The notes below the pieces were generated by a model that searched no databases, was not told the origin of the DNA, and saw only the letters and a list, made by a program, of their open reading frames with translations. Shown in pieces: positions 9,593 to 17,697 of a DNA stretch of 64,000 bases. The DNA is from Anaerococcus sp. Marseille-P3915. GTDB taxonomy: Bacteria > Bacillota > Clostridia > Tissierellales > Peptoniphilaceae. A program made the position numbers and the translations under genes. Within the stretch, counting starts at the first letter, position 1; each line of letters begins with the position of its first letter. The DNA lies in assembly GCF_900258475.1 (NCBI RefSeq), contig NZ_LT984887.1, positions 1,002,353-1,066,352 of the forward strand, given 5' to 3'.

Positions 9593-10449
9593 TCCTCAAA
9601 CTTCTAAAAGAACACCCTAAAAGTAAAATAAATGAATGGCTAAAAATAGCTAAGTTACCAAAATCATCATACTATGAATGGAAGATAAAATTAGAAAGTC
9701 CAGTAGATAAAGACAAAGAAATTAGAAAAGAAATAACAACCATAGTAGAAGCATCAAAAGGTAGATATGGCTATAGAAGAGTAACTATGGTATTAAAAAA
9801 TAAAGGCTTTAATATTAATCATAAAAAAGTCTTAAGAATAATGAGAGAAGAATCCTTGCTATGCTCTAAATTTAAAACTAGATCAAGAAAATACTCATCA
9901 TACAAGGGACAAATAGGTAAAGTAGCAGATAATGTTGTAAAAAGACAGTTTAAAGCTACTAAACCAAATCAATTATGGCTAACAGATGTAACAGAATTTA
10001 GAATTAAAGGACAAGAAAAGAAACTATACTTATCACCAATATTAGACCTATACAACAGTGAAATAATCAGCTATACACTAAGTAATCACCCAACAATAGA
10101 ATTAACTAATACAATGCTAGAAAAAGCATTAGAAGAAAATAAAGACATTAAAGATTTAACTATACACTCAGACCAAGGATTTCATTACCAACATAGTACT
10201 TGGACTAAAAAACTAGAAAAGATGAATATAAGGCAAAGTATGTCAAGAAAAGGGAATTGTCTAGACAATTCTCCAATGGAGAACTTCTTTGGAATATTGA
10301 AACAGGAAATGTATTATGGAGAAGATTTTAAAAGTTATGATCATTTAAGAAATGAGACTGAAAAATATATAAAATGGTACAATGAGGATAGGATTAAAAC
10401 AAAATTAAACGGAATGTCCCCTGTTATGTACAGATTACATTCCGCTTAA
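9532..10449 (+). CDS. IS3-family transposase OrfB, made by -1 frameshift
   Basis: The -1 frame is open from about 9505, with its first ATG only at 9787, so normal expression requires slippage at A AAA AAG (9532-9538). The product has an HTH_21-type segment (SKGRYGYRRVTMVL) and an rve integrase core. The DDE residues are read in LWLTDVTEF, IHSDQGFHY and the Glu of SPMENFFGILK. It ends with the family-typical KWYNEDRI.TKL.GMSPV. About 305 codons after slippage. Confidence 0.9.
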   Translation, partial: KKVTSLASGRGSRSKKKTKIILKLLKEHPKSKINEWLKIAKLPKSSYYEWKIKLESPVDKDKEIRKEITTIVEASKGRYGYRRVTMVLKNKGFNINHKKVLRIMREESLLCSKFKTRSRKYSSYKGQIGKVADNVVKRQFKATKPNQLWLTDVTEFRIKGQEKKLYLSPILDLYNSEIISYTLSNHPTIELTNTMLEKALEENKDIKDLTIHSDQGFHYQHSTWTKKLEKMNIRQSMSRKGNCLDNSPMENFFGILKQEMYYGEDFKSYDHLRNETEKYIKWYNEDRIKTKLNGMSPVMYRLHSA

Positions 10450-10512
10450 AATATTATTAAATTATTCCGTGTTTACGGGTTCAGGTCATTTAGGGCCTAG
10501 TTTTTTTTGGTT

Positions 10513-11625
10513 TTATCTGTAATTTTTAATTGCGAATTCCTCACCTTTTCTACCAGCTATTGCTGATACAGCAAGGGCTATAATTAATCCTAAGAAGGTT
10601 AGAACTGAACCAAGAGAAACAGCATTTGTTGCCTTATCAGCAGTATCTTTTGCTTCTTCTACTGTTTGGTCAAGTTTTATCTTTGATTCTTCTGCAAGCT
10701 TTGTTATTTCTACGCTTGCTTCATCAATTGCCTTACTTGTCTCTTCTGAAGCCTTGTTTAGCTCTTCATAGATATTGTTAGCAATTTCATCAGCTTCTGC
10801 CTTGCTTAGGTCAGAATTTTCAGCTACGGCATTTGTAATAGCATCTTTATCAGCAGAATCTGCGATTTTTTTAGCCTTAGCACTTAGTGAATCAGTAAGA
10901 GCTTTGATTTCTGCTCCAGCGTTGTTAGGATTTAAAGCTATGTTTTTAACAGTTTGAGCAATTTCATCCTTACTTTCTTCAACTTGGCTATTTAAATATT
11001 CTGGTTGAAGCTCTTTAACATCAGTATCTGCTAGATATTTTTCAAGATTAGCCTTAAGTTCTTCTGTATCAACATCATTAAGATTTTGACTTACTCCATC
11101 AACAGCAGAACCAATTGCTGAACTTGCTGCATCCCCAGCTGTACTTGCTACATTACCAACTACATTCGCTGCTCCACCTGCTACTGCACTAACTGCTTGG
11201 CCAGCTAAACCTAATGTTGAAGCCACAGCATTGAATACAAGGGTAAATAGCAATAAGATTGTTACTGCCCAAGTAATAGCACCGTGTAATAGTCCTGTTG
11301 ATCTTGCTGCATAACCTGATACAAAACCACCTACACAGAAGGAAACAATTATTGTAATAGCTGTCCATAGTCCTGTTGCAAGACCAACTCCTGCAAGTGG
11401 GTTAGCTGAGTTTGCTGAAAAGATTCCAAAGCCTAGAGCTGCTGTTAAAAGGCTAAGTACAGTAAATACTGCCGCACCTGATACAGCTCCCGCTATTATT
11501 GAACCCCAAGAAAGGTTTCTACCTGCTTGTAAACTTTCTTCTCTTTCTAAACTTATTTCTCTTCTTTTATCTGGACGATTCGATCTTCTTCTATCGCCAG
11601 GATTTTGATTATTAATCTCTGTCAT
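10513..11625 (-). CDS. Multi-pass membrane protein with helical extracytoplasmic region, unknown function
   Basis: The 370-aa protein has a short charged N-terminus, then an Ala/Gly-rich membrane region with about three helices (roughly residues 40-150). A long acidic, Ala/Lys/Glu-rich region (about 175-335) looks alpha-helical and coiled-coil-like, and a last membrane helix sits near the C-terminus. I do not recognise a named family with confidence; small-residue-rich membrane domains of this kind are common among uncharacterised Firmicutes proteins. It has its own AGGAGG site. Its terminator is the one split by the insertion sequence. Confidence 0.8.
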   Translation of the reverse strand: MTEINNQNPGDRRRSNRPDKRREISLEREESLQAGRNLSWGSIIAGAVSGAAVFTVLSLLTAALGFGIFSANSANPLAGVGLATGLWTAITIIVSFCVGGFVSGYAARSTGLLHGAITWAVTILLLFTLVFNAVASTLGLAGQAVSAVAGGAANVVGNVASTAGDAASSAIGSAVDGVSQNLNDVDTEELKANLEKYLADTDVKELQPEYLNSQVEESKDEIAQTVKNIALNPNNAGAEIKALTDSLSAKAKKIADSADKDAITNAVAENSDLSKAEADEIANNIYEELNKASEETSKAIDEASVEITKLAEESKIKLDQTVEEAKDTADKATNAVSLGSVLTFLGLIIALAVSAIAGRKGEEFAIKNYR

Positions 11626-11709
11626 TAATTCCTCCTATTTATTTTCGTTTTAATAATATAGTTTTATTATACTAGAAAATATTATATTTTAAAGTTTATA
11701 TGCAAAAAA

Positions 11710-12633
11710 TTAATTAAATTTATTTAAAAAGGCATTGTCTCTAAGGATTTCTGAAACCATATCCCTTCCCTTGTACATCTTCTTAATATTTTTAATATCA
11801 AGTATTATAAAATCAGCCCTAAGTAGGTCTTCCTTACTTTCTTCTGTTAGATAAGATGAGTTTATAATAAGAATTGGAATAATACCCTTTCCAGACCCTT
11901 CAAAGGCTTTTATAATTTTACTAACCTCATCATTATATATCTTCCTGCCGTAGTCATAATTTCTAATTTCTAGAGCAAATCTCTTATCATTCTTTTTGGC
12001 AAAAAGGTCAAAGCGATGGCTCTTCTGGTATTTTTCCTGGTATTCTTCGACAAAATACCCGCAGTTTTTAAAGGCAAGTCCAATAAATTCCTGGCTAGTA
12101 AAATCAAAATTAATCTTTCTTAAGGCTTTTAAAAGCCCGTCAGGCCTAATTTTAAAAATAGCCCTGTATTCAATCTTATCCCCACCAAGCCTTTTAAAAT
12201 CAAAACCTATTACAAGCTTATCAATCACATTGAAATTGCCATGGGCTATGGCATTTCTTATATGCCTTAAAAGACTCATAGTCTTAGTTTCCCCATCTGC
12301 TAGGCTCATAACTATTTTTTGATCATCTGTGCATACTTCTCCTCTAAAGTCATCAAGTATGTATGTTGCTATATCATCAGTAAATAAGACATCCCTGTCA
12401 CTTAGGTTCATAAAGCTCATTATCTCTTCAAAAATATAGTCATCATATTCCTTATTTTTAAGGAGGTCATTTTCCTTGGCCTGTTCACTATTTATATTTG
12501 GCACATACCAAAGAAGATATTTAATAGCCTCATCGAGGTCAGGGCTAAGTTTGATTGGGATTTCTTTGTGATTTATATCAAATTTTTTCCTATTTTTACA
12601 AGCTGATAGCTCAAATCTGTCAGTTATTTCCAT
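11710..12633 (-). CDS. HEPN domain + Mrr-like nuclease fusion, candidate defence protein
   Basis: The 307-aa protein joins two nuclease-like modules. About residues 60-150 contain RHIRNAIAHGNF, the RX4H signature of HEPN ribonucleases (closest in style to the pEK499_p136-type HEPN). Residues about 205-300 follow the Mrr/PD-(D/E)XK pattern: FDLFAKKNDKRFALEIRNY, a helix, then IIPILIINSSYLTEESKEDL and FIILDIKNI. The last catalytic Lys of E-X-K is Arg here. The fusion fits a toxin, an abortive-infection effector or a restriction nuclease. No partner methylase or antitoxin is adjacent. It follows the Bce-type operon by 38 bases on the same strand and may be co-transcribed. Confidence 0.6.
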   Translation of the reverse strand: MEITDRFELSACKNRKKFDINHKEIPIKLSPDLDEAIKYLLWYVPNINSEQAKENDLLKNKEYDDYIFEEIMSFMNLSDRDVLFTDDIATYILDDFRGEVCTDDQKIVMSLADGETKTMSLLRHIRNAIAHGNFNVIDKLVIGFDFKRLGGDKIEYRAIFKIRPDGLLKALRKINFDFTSQEFIGLAFKNCGYFVEEYQEKYQKSHRFDLFAKKNDKRFALEIRNYDYGRKIYNDEVSKIIKAFEGSGKGIIPILIINSSYLTEESKEDLLRADFIILDIKNIKKMYKGRDMVSEILRDNAFLNKFN

Positions 12634-12671
12634 CTCTACCTACTTTATTTAAAGTTTTTTTCCAAAAACAA

Positions 12672-13640
12672 TTAAAACTTAAGGCAAATCTCAAAATCTC
12701 TATCCTCATTACTTACTACTTCTATATCTATAGATAAGTCCTTGCCATAAAGCCTAGCTAAATATAGGCCCATGCCTGTTGACTTGTGAATCTTATCGAC
12801 TTCACCTGTAAAGGCCTTTTCAAAAATAAAAGCAAGGTCTTGATCGGCAACCTTAGGTCCATTGTTTCCTATATATAGGTTCTTACCCTTATTTCTAATA
12901 TTAATAACGCCATCACAGTATTTTATGGCATTTGAAATAATCTGGGAAATTATAAAGACCAAAGTATTTTTGTCAGTAAAAACTTCTACCTCTCCTACAT
13001 CTTCTTTTATGATAATCCCCTCTTCTGCAATTAGGGGATAATATGCCTTGATTGCTTCATCTACAGCTTCTTTTAGATAGATATCTTCCATCTTGTAGTC
13101 TTTTTTGCTAGCATCTAGTCTTGCATAGTAGAGAATCTGGTTGATATAATTTTCTATATTGGCATTGGCTAGACTTAGTTTATCAAGACTTTCCCTATCA
13201 AAATCATTTTTATGGTTTTCTAGGAATAAATTTGCAAAGGCAAGGGGAGTTTTAATCTCATGAGCCCACATCTCTATAAAGTTCCTATAGGAGATGAGTT
13301 TGGACCTGGATTCTTCTAGCCTCTTATCTTTTATTTTAAAAGCTTTCTGATAATCATTAAAAATTTTCTTATAGTCACTCCCAAATTCATTTACTAAGGC
13401 ATCTTTTGCTAAGAAGGAATTGTTTATCAAAAATTCTTCAAGTAGGTCCTTTTTTCTTTTATTTTTATTTCTTATAGTTCTTAAAATAAATAATAGAGCC
13501 AAGATTGTAAATAAAAGTATGAAAATTATGAAATTATCAATTAATTCTGGACTTATGAGAATTATTAGAAAGATAAAGAATAAATCTAGGCCTAAAAATG
13601 CCAATATCCAAATAAGGCCATCCTTTAATGTGCTATTCAT
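12672..13640 (-). CDS. BceS-type intramembrane-sensing histidine kinase
   Basis: The 322-aa protein has two N-terminal membrane helices joined by only a few residues and no extracellular sensor domain. A short kinase core follows: H-box WAHEIKTPLAFANL, N-box IISNAIKY, and G2 STGMGLYLA. This layout is typical of BceS/GraS kinases, which read the state of a partner ABC transporter rather than a ligand. Its start overlaps the response regulator by 8 bp. With the permease and ATPase upstream it forms a complete peptide-antibiotic sensing and resistance module. Confidence 0.88.
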   Translation of the reverse strand: MNSTLKDGLIWILAFLGLDLFFIFLIILISPELIDNFIIFILLFTILALLFILRTIRNKNKRKKDLLEEFLINNSFLAKDALVNEFGSDYKKIFNDYQKAFKIKDKRLEESRSKLISYRNFIEMWAHEIKTPLAFANLFLENHKNDFDRESLDKLSLANANIENYINQILYYARLDASKKDYKMEDIYLKEAVDEAIKAYYPLIAEEGIIIKEDVGEVEVFTDKNTLVFIISQIISNAIKYCDGVINIRNKGKNLYIGNNGPKVADQDLAFIFEKAFTGEVDKIHKSTGMGLYLARLYGKDLSIDIEVVSNEDRDFEICLKF

Positions 13641-14301
13641 CCGCTTCTCCTAGGCCATAGCCCTGGCCTCTCTTATTGTAAATATTGTAAGGCCCAAGGT
13701 TTTTAAGTTTTTTCCTAAGCCTTGTAATATTTACCTGAAGTATATTTTCATCTATATAAATCGTTGACCAAACAGCCTCTAGAAGGTCATCCTTTGACAC
13801 GATTTCTGGATAGGATTCCATTAATTTGTTGATAATATCAGCTTCTGTTTGGGGTAAGATTAGGTAGGTATCTTTATAAGATAATTTTGAAGTAGAAAGC
13901 TCAAGACTTAAATCTCCCACACTAATTATATCTTGGAAGTGGTTAAATAAATTTAAAAGCTTTTCCATCCTCAAAATTAGCATCCTAGTATCAACTGGCT
14001 TCGCTAAGTATTCATCAGCTCCAATCTCAAGTCCTTTAATCTCATCTTCTATCCCTATCCTAGATGTGAGCATTAAGACTGGAATGTTTGATTTTTCTTT
14101 TATATCTCTGCAAATATCAAAACCGGATATCCCTGGTAAATTAATATCTAAAATTACAAGGTCAGGTCTTTTTTTAAGAGCATCCTCACTTGCCCTTAAG
14201 AAATTATCCACACTTGATACTTCATATCCCCTATTTTCTAAAAATTCTCTTAGTTCATTTAGGAGATTTCTATCATCTTCAATTATTAAAATTTTCTTCA
14301 T
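13633..14301 (-). CDS. BceR-type OmpR-family response regulator
   Basis: 222 aa from the chosen start MKKILIIEDD at 14301; AAAGGA lies 9 bases upstream, and an in-frame ATG six codons earlier is less family-like. The receiver domain has phospho-acceptor Asp in LVILDINLPG and Lys in YLAKPVD. A winged-helix domain ends in YNKRGQGYGL. The 3' end overlaps the kinase and the 5' end overlaps the permease. It presumably activates this operon in response to the transporter. Confidence 0.88.
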   Translation of the reverse strand: MKKILIIEDDRNLLNELREFLENRGYEVSSVDNFLRASEDALKKRPDLVILDINLPGISGFDICRDIKEKSNIPVLMLTSRIGIEDEIKGLEIGADEYLAKPVDTRMLILRMEKLLNLFNHFQDIISVGDLSLELSTSKLSYKDTYLILPQTEADIINKLMESYPEIVSKDDLLEAVWSTIYIDENILQVNITRLRKKLKNLGPYNIYNKRGQGYGLGEADE

Positions 14302-16177
14302 AATAAAGTATCCTTTCATAACTTACCTTTATGATAAATTTTAAAAATAGGCTTATCACTAACAAAAGACCAAGACTAATTAAGGCTAGGGTTCCAATTA
14401 TTTTGCTAATTTTTATTCTAAAAAATAAATCTATACTAAAAGATAGGTTGGTAAATAAAAATATTGTCACAAAAATCGAAGCAAAACCCACAATGAAGAA
14501 AAGTATCGTATAAACTTTTCTAATTATTGACCTGATTTCCTCCATATCTTGGCCCATTAAGCTTAGAATCCTTAATTTTTCTTTAGATTTTTCAAAGTAA
14601 ATGAAAATTCTAATTGTGAAAAAGCTTAGGCCAGCCAAAATAAAAATCAAACTCAAATAAAAATAGGTATATAAATTTTCTGTAATCTGAGAGATTGCAT
14701 TTTTTGCTTGCCAAATATAAGATTCATACTTATAATCACCATCAATAAAGGCCTGTCTTAACATATCAGACCCCTTGGAAAAACCAAAAGAATTTACAAA
14801 ATCTTTGTTTAGGTTTATATTGTAGGCAAAAGGTTCTTTTTTATCGATCAAAGACCCATAAACCTCATCATTTACAACAACCATACTAGATAAGCCTATT
14901 ACATCATTAGAAAAAATCTTATTTGACTTTACAAGTTTTCTTACTTTGTAATCTTTTCCAGCTATTTTTATCAACCCATCTTTTTTGGCAAGACTTGCTT
15001 CAAGACCATATTTTTCATTTTCACTTTCTGCTAGGAGAATAGCTTCATCATCCTTTAGATCAGTTTCTATTTTATAAATATTATCAAATGATGATTCTGT
15101 AAGCAAAAAACTTGGTCTAAAATAAAACTCATTTCTTGTGGACCTATCAAGGCTCATATTTTGCTTAACCAAGTTAATTATTTCCACTGGGTAGATATCA
15201 AAATACTCATAACCATAAACTGGATAAATTTCTCCGATCATTTGAGTCATGTCTAAGTCTTCCTTTAAAAGCTCGATTTTTTCTTTAGAATCATAAAGGG
15301 TAAAGTCAGCAGGTCTTTCTAGGGAATTTCTTGATGCTAAACTTGTTAAAATAGTATAGGCAAGGATAAAAGTGCCTGCAATAAGCATAAAGCTTGTAAA
15401 TAGCAAGGAAAGCCTATCTTTTTTGAAAATTAAGCTTAAGCTTTTCCTTACAATTATATCTTTTCCACTGCTTTTTTGGAAAATTTTAGAAAATATAAAG
15501 AAAACCATTAGTAAGAATATGCTAATTAAGCCTATTACAATGATCAATTCTTCCATTAAATAAATTCTATTTAAAATAAGGCCGATAACAAATAAAATCA
15601 AGGCCAAAAACAAAAAGAAATCTGACCTAGATTTTAGCTCTCCCCTCATTATTTCATCCGGTTTTATCTTATAAAAATCCCTAACAAGAGTATAAATTGA
15701 AAGGCTATTTAAAAATAAGCTTATTGCTATTGTTAAAACTATCGCTTTAAAAGAAATACTAAAATTATGGTAATTTAAACCCAAACTTAAGATCTTAACT
15801 GTAAGAAGATTTATAAATTCATTTATAAAAATAGCAAGACCTATGCCGTAAAGATTTGCCTTTAAAATATCTACAAATGAATCTTTTAAAAAATTTTTAA
15901 AAAGTCCTTTCTGGCCTAAGCCTTCTGCCATCAAAAGACCTACATCATTTTTCCTCTCACTTATAATATAAAAGCTTGCATAGTAGATTAAAATAAATAT
16001 GAAAATTAGAGAAACTAAGTAGATTAGCCTAACAGTATCTAAAAGATAGAGCCTATTTTCTTCGTAGATATAGGAAAAAACTTCAGACTTATCAAATGAT
16101 AAAATTATGTAAGATGTAATTGATGATATTATTAAAATTAAAAAATAAAGTTTTTTGCTAGACCTTTCTTTATTCAT
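14279..16177 (-). CDS. BceB-type ABC transporter permease (FtsX-like)
   Basis: 632 aa with about ten membrane helices: four N-terminal groups, a large extracellular domain (about residues 300-510) and FtsX-like helices at the C-terminus. This is the BceB/VraG arrangement, where the big loop recognises peptide antibiotics acting on lipid II-cycle intermediates. It shares a 4-bp ATGA overlap with the ATPase gene upstream and overlaps the regulator gene downstream. The specific antibiotic recognised cannot be predicted from the sequence. Confidence 0.85.
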   Translation of the reverse strand: MNKERSSKKLYFLILIISSITSYIILSFDKSEVFSYIYEENRLYLLDTVRLIYLVSLIFIFILIYYASFYIISERKNDVGLLMAEGLGQKGLFKNFLKDSFVDILKANLYGIGLAIFINEFINLLTVKILSLGLNYHNFSISFKAIVLTIAISLFLNSLSIYTLVRDFYKIKPDEIMRGELKSRSDFFLFLALILFVIGLILNRIYLMEELIIVIGLISIFLLMVFFIFSKIFQKSSGKDIIVRKSLSLIFKKDRLSLLFTSFMLIAGTFILAYTILTSLASRNSLERPADFTLYDSKEKIELLKEDLDMTQMIGEIYPVYGYEYFDIYPVEIINLVKQNMSLDRSTRNEFYFRPSFLLTESSFDNIYKIETDLKDDEAILLAESENEKYGLEASLAKKDGLIKIAGKDYKVRKLVKSNKIFSNDVIGLSSMVVVNDEVYGSLIDKKEPFAYNINLNKDFVNSFGFSKGSDMLRQAFIDGDYKYESYIWQAKNAISQITENLYTYFYLSLIFILAGLSFFTIRIFIYFEKSKEKLRILSLMGQDMEEIRSIIRKVYTILFFIVGFASIFVTIFLFTNLSFSIDLFFRIKISKIIGTLALISLGLLLVISLFLKFIIKVSYERILYYEENFNN

Positions 16178-16920
16178 CTTAAAAGCATCCTATCTGCATT
16201 TTCTATCCTTATTAAGAAATCTTCCCTGCTCTCTTCTTCCTTGCGTCTTAGCTCGTTATAAATAAGACCATCCCTTAAAAATATAACCCTATCTGTGAAG
16301 GATATTGCTCTTAAGTCATGGCTTGCCATTATAATAGATTTCTTGTAGACCTTGTTACATGTTTTTAAGAGTCTTAGAACCTTTTCCCCAAGCTTACTAT
16401 CAAGAGCACTTGTAGGCTCATCAGCAAGGATTATTTTTGAATCCTTAAGAAGGGCTCTTGCTATGGCGATTCTTTGCTTCTCTCCTCCAGATAGGTTTTC
16501 TGAATATGAATTAAATAGTTCAACAATTTCCAAAATCTCAGCCAATTTCATTACTTTATCCATATCAACTTGCTTTTTTGAAATATTAAATGGCAGAATT
16601 ATATTTTCATAGCCAGTAAGGCTATCTATAAGTTTAAAATCTTGATATATATAAGAAATAACATTCTTCCTAAAAGATGTTATCATTCTCCTATTAAAAA
16701 GGGAAATATCCTTATCATAATAGGAAATAGAGCCCTTGTTAAAGGACCCTATTGTCGCTATAGCATTTAAGATAGTTGTCTTTCCTGAGCCAGATTTGCC
16801 CATTATTCCTAAAAATTCACCTTCTATTAGGTCAAAGTTAAGGTTAGATAAGACTCTTTTATCTTCCTTGCCATAATATTTTTCAAGATTTTCTACTTTT
16901 AAAATTCTATCAAATTTCAT
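16174..16920 (-). CDS. BceA-type ABC transporter ATPase
   Basis: The 248-aa ATPase is complete: Walker A GKSGSGKTTI, a Q-loop region YIYQDF, ABC signature LSGGEKQRIAIARAL, Walker B IILADEPTSALD and H-loop ASHD. It belongs to the MacB/LolD/BceA subgroup that pairs with FtsX-like permeases. Its 5' end overlaps the exported-protein gene by 11 bp and its 3' end overlaps the permease by 4 bp, so it is translated as part of one operon. Confidence 0.9.
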   Translation of the reverse strand: MKFDRILKVENLEKYYGKEDKRVLSNLNFDLIEGEFLGIMGKSGSGKTTILNAIATIGSFNKGSISYYDKDISLFNRRMITSFRKNVISYIYQDFKLIDSLTGYENIILPFNISKKQVDMDKVMKLAEILEIVELFNSYSENLSGGEKQRIAIARALLKDSKIILADEPTSALDSKLGEKVLRLLKTCNKVYKKSIIMASHDLRAISFTDRVIFLRDGLIYNELRRKEEESREDFLIRIENADRMLLR

Positions 16921-17641
16921 TTTTTCCCTTATCTTTAATTTCTCCTAAATCATCAACCTCAGTATAGGTATCTTTTAGGCTTAGAAGTTTTTCATAAGTT
17001 TCATCAACATCTGTGGTTTTTGAAACAAGGACATCCTTCCACCTTCCTTGGCTGTTGTCAGTAAAAGACTCAAGCCAATTTCCCTCTAAATCATAAATAC
17101 TATAAGAGCCCTTATTTAAGTCATCAAGGCTAGTTACTTTATAAGTATCGCCTATTTTTTCTATCCCTTTATCATAGCCGCTTAGGAATTTTTCGTAAAT
17201 CATACTTTCATTTCTAGAAATAATAGAAGGCTCTTTTGGATTTTTGCTATAGTCAAAAGTATCTGTGTAATAAATCTTTCTTCTTGTATCTATCCAAAAT
17301 CTTTCATTGCCTTTCCTAAAAAATATTGTACCATCAAGTCTGCCATCAATATCAATATTTTTTGAAGAATCGATAGCTTGTATCATCTTGTAGGATTCAC
17401 CAGTATCTACATTTGTAATTTCTCTTACAGTAACACTAGGATCAGCATCCTTGCGATTTAAAATTGTTTCTACAAATTCTTTTTCTACTCCGCTTACTTT
17501 ACCTACATATTCATCAACTTTTGCCTTATTACTTCTTAATTCATCAAGGTACTCTTTTTGGCCTAGTGAGGAATTAGCTCTTAAAAATATTCCTCCAAAA
17601 ACTACAAGTCCAATCACTAACAAACTTTTAATATATTTCAT
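16910..17641 (-). CDS. Exported protein leading the Bce-type operon, unknown function
   Basis: 243 aa with an N-terminal membrane segment or uncleaved signal (about residues 5-22) and an otherwise soluble, charged extracellular region. No family is recognised. It is the first gene of the operon, preceded by AGGAGG and a TATAAT at 17664-17669 (minus strand), and overlaps the ATPase gene. Standard BceRSAB modules do not have a leading exported protein, so this may be an accessory ligand-binding or shielding factor. That role is inference from position. Confidence 0.75.
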   Translation of the reverse strand: MKYIKSLLVIGLVVFGGIFLRANSSLGQKEYLDELRSNKAKVDEYVGKVSGVEKEFVETILNRKDADPSVTVREITNVDTGESYKMIQAIDSSKNIDIDGRLDGTIFFRKGNERFWIDTRRKIYYTDTFDYSKNPKEPSIISRNESMIYEKFLSGYDKGIEKIGDTYKVTSLDDLNKGSYSIYDLEGNWLESFTDNSQGRWKDVLVSKTTDVDETYEKLLSLKDTYTEVDDLGEIKDKGKNEI

Positions 17642-17697
17642 AATTTCCTCCTTTTCTTTCTTGATTATATAATATCATAGAAATAAGGAATATTTAA

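Larger units (their letters stand above)
9008..10488 (+). mobile_element. IS3-family insertion sequence (IS150-like)
   Basis: The ends are TGACCTGAACCC (9008-9019) and its inverse GGGTTCAGGTCA (10477-10488). Further matching extends inward (CGGAATA on both sides). TTT flanks both ends directly (9005-9007 and 10489-10491), consistent with a 3-bp target duplication. Inside are orfA and a -1-frame orfB. Both ends, both frames and the slippery site are intact, so the element looks potentially active. Confidence 0.9.
8993..10506. terminator. Bidirectional terminator split by the IS3-family element
   Basis: The left arm AAAAAACTAGGC is at 8993-9004 and the right arm GCCTAGTTTTTT at 10495-10506. 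Removing the insertion sequence and one TTT copy leaves a perfect 12-bp stem with loop TTTAGG between the convergent S41-like gene and the 10.5-kb membrane-protein gene. The arms now sit about 1.5 kb apart. Confidence 0.85.
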
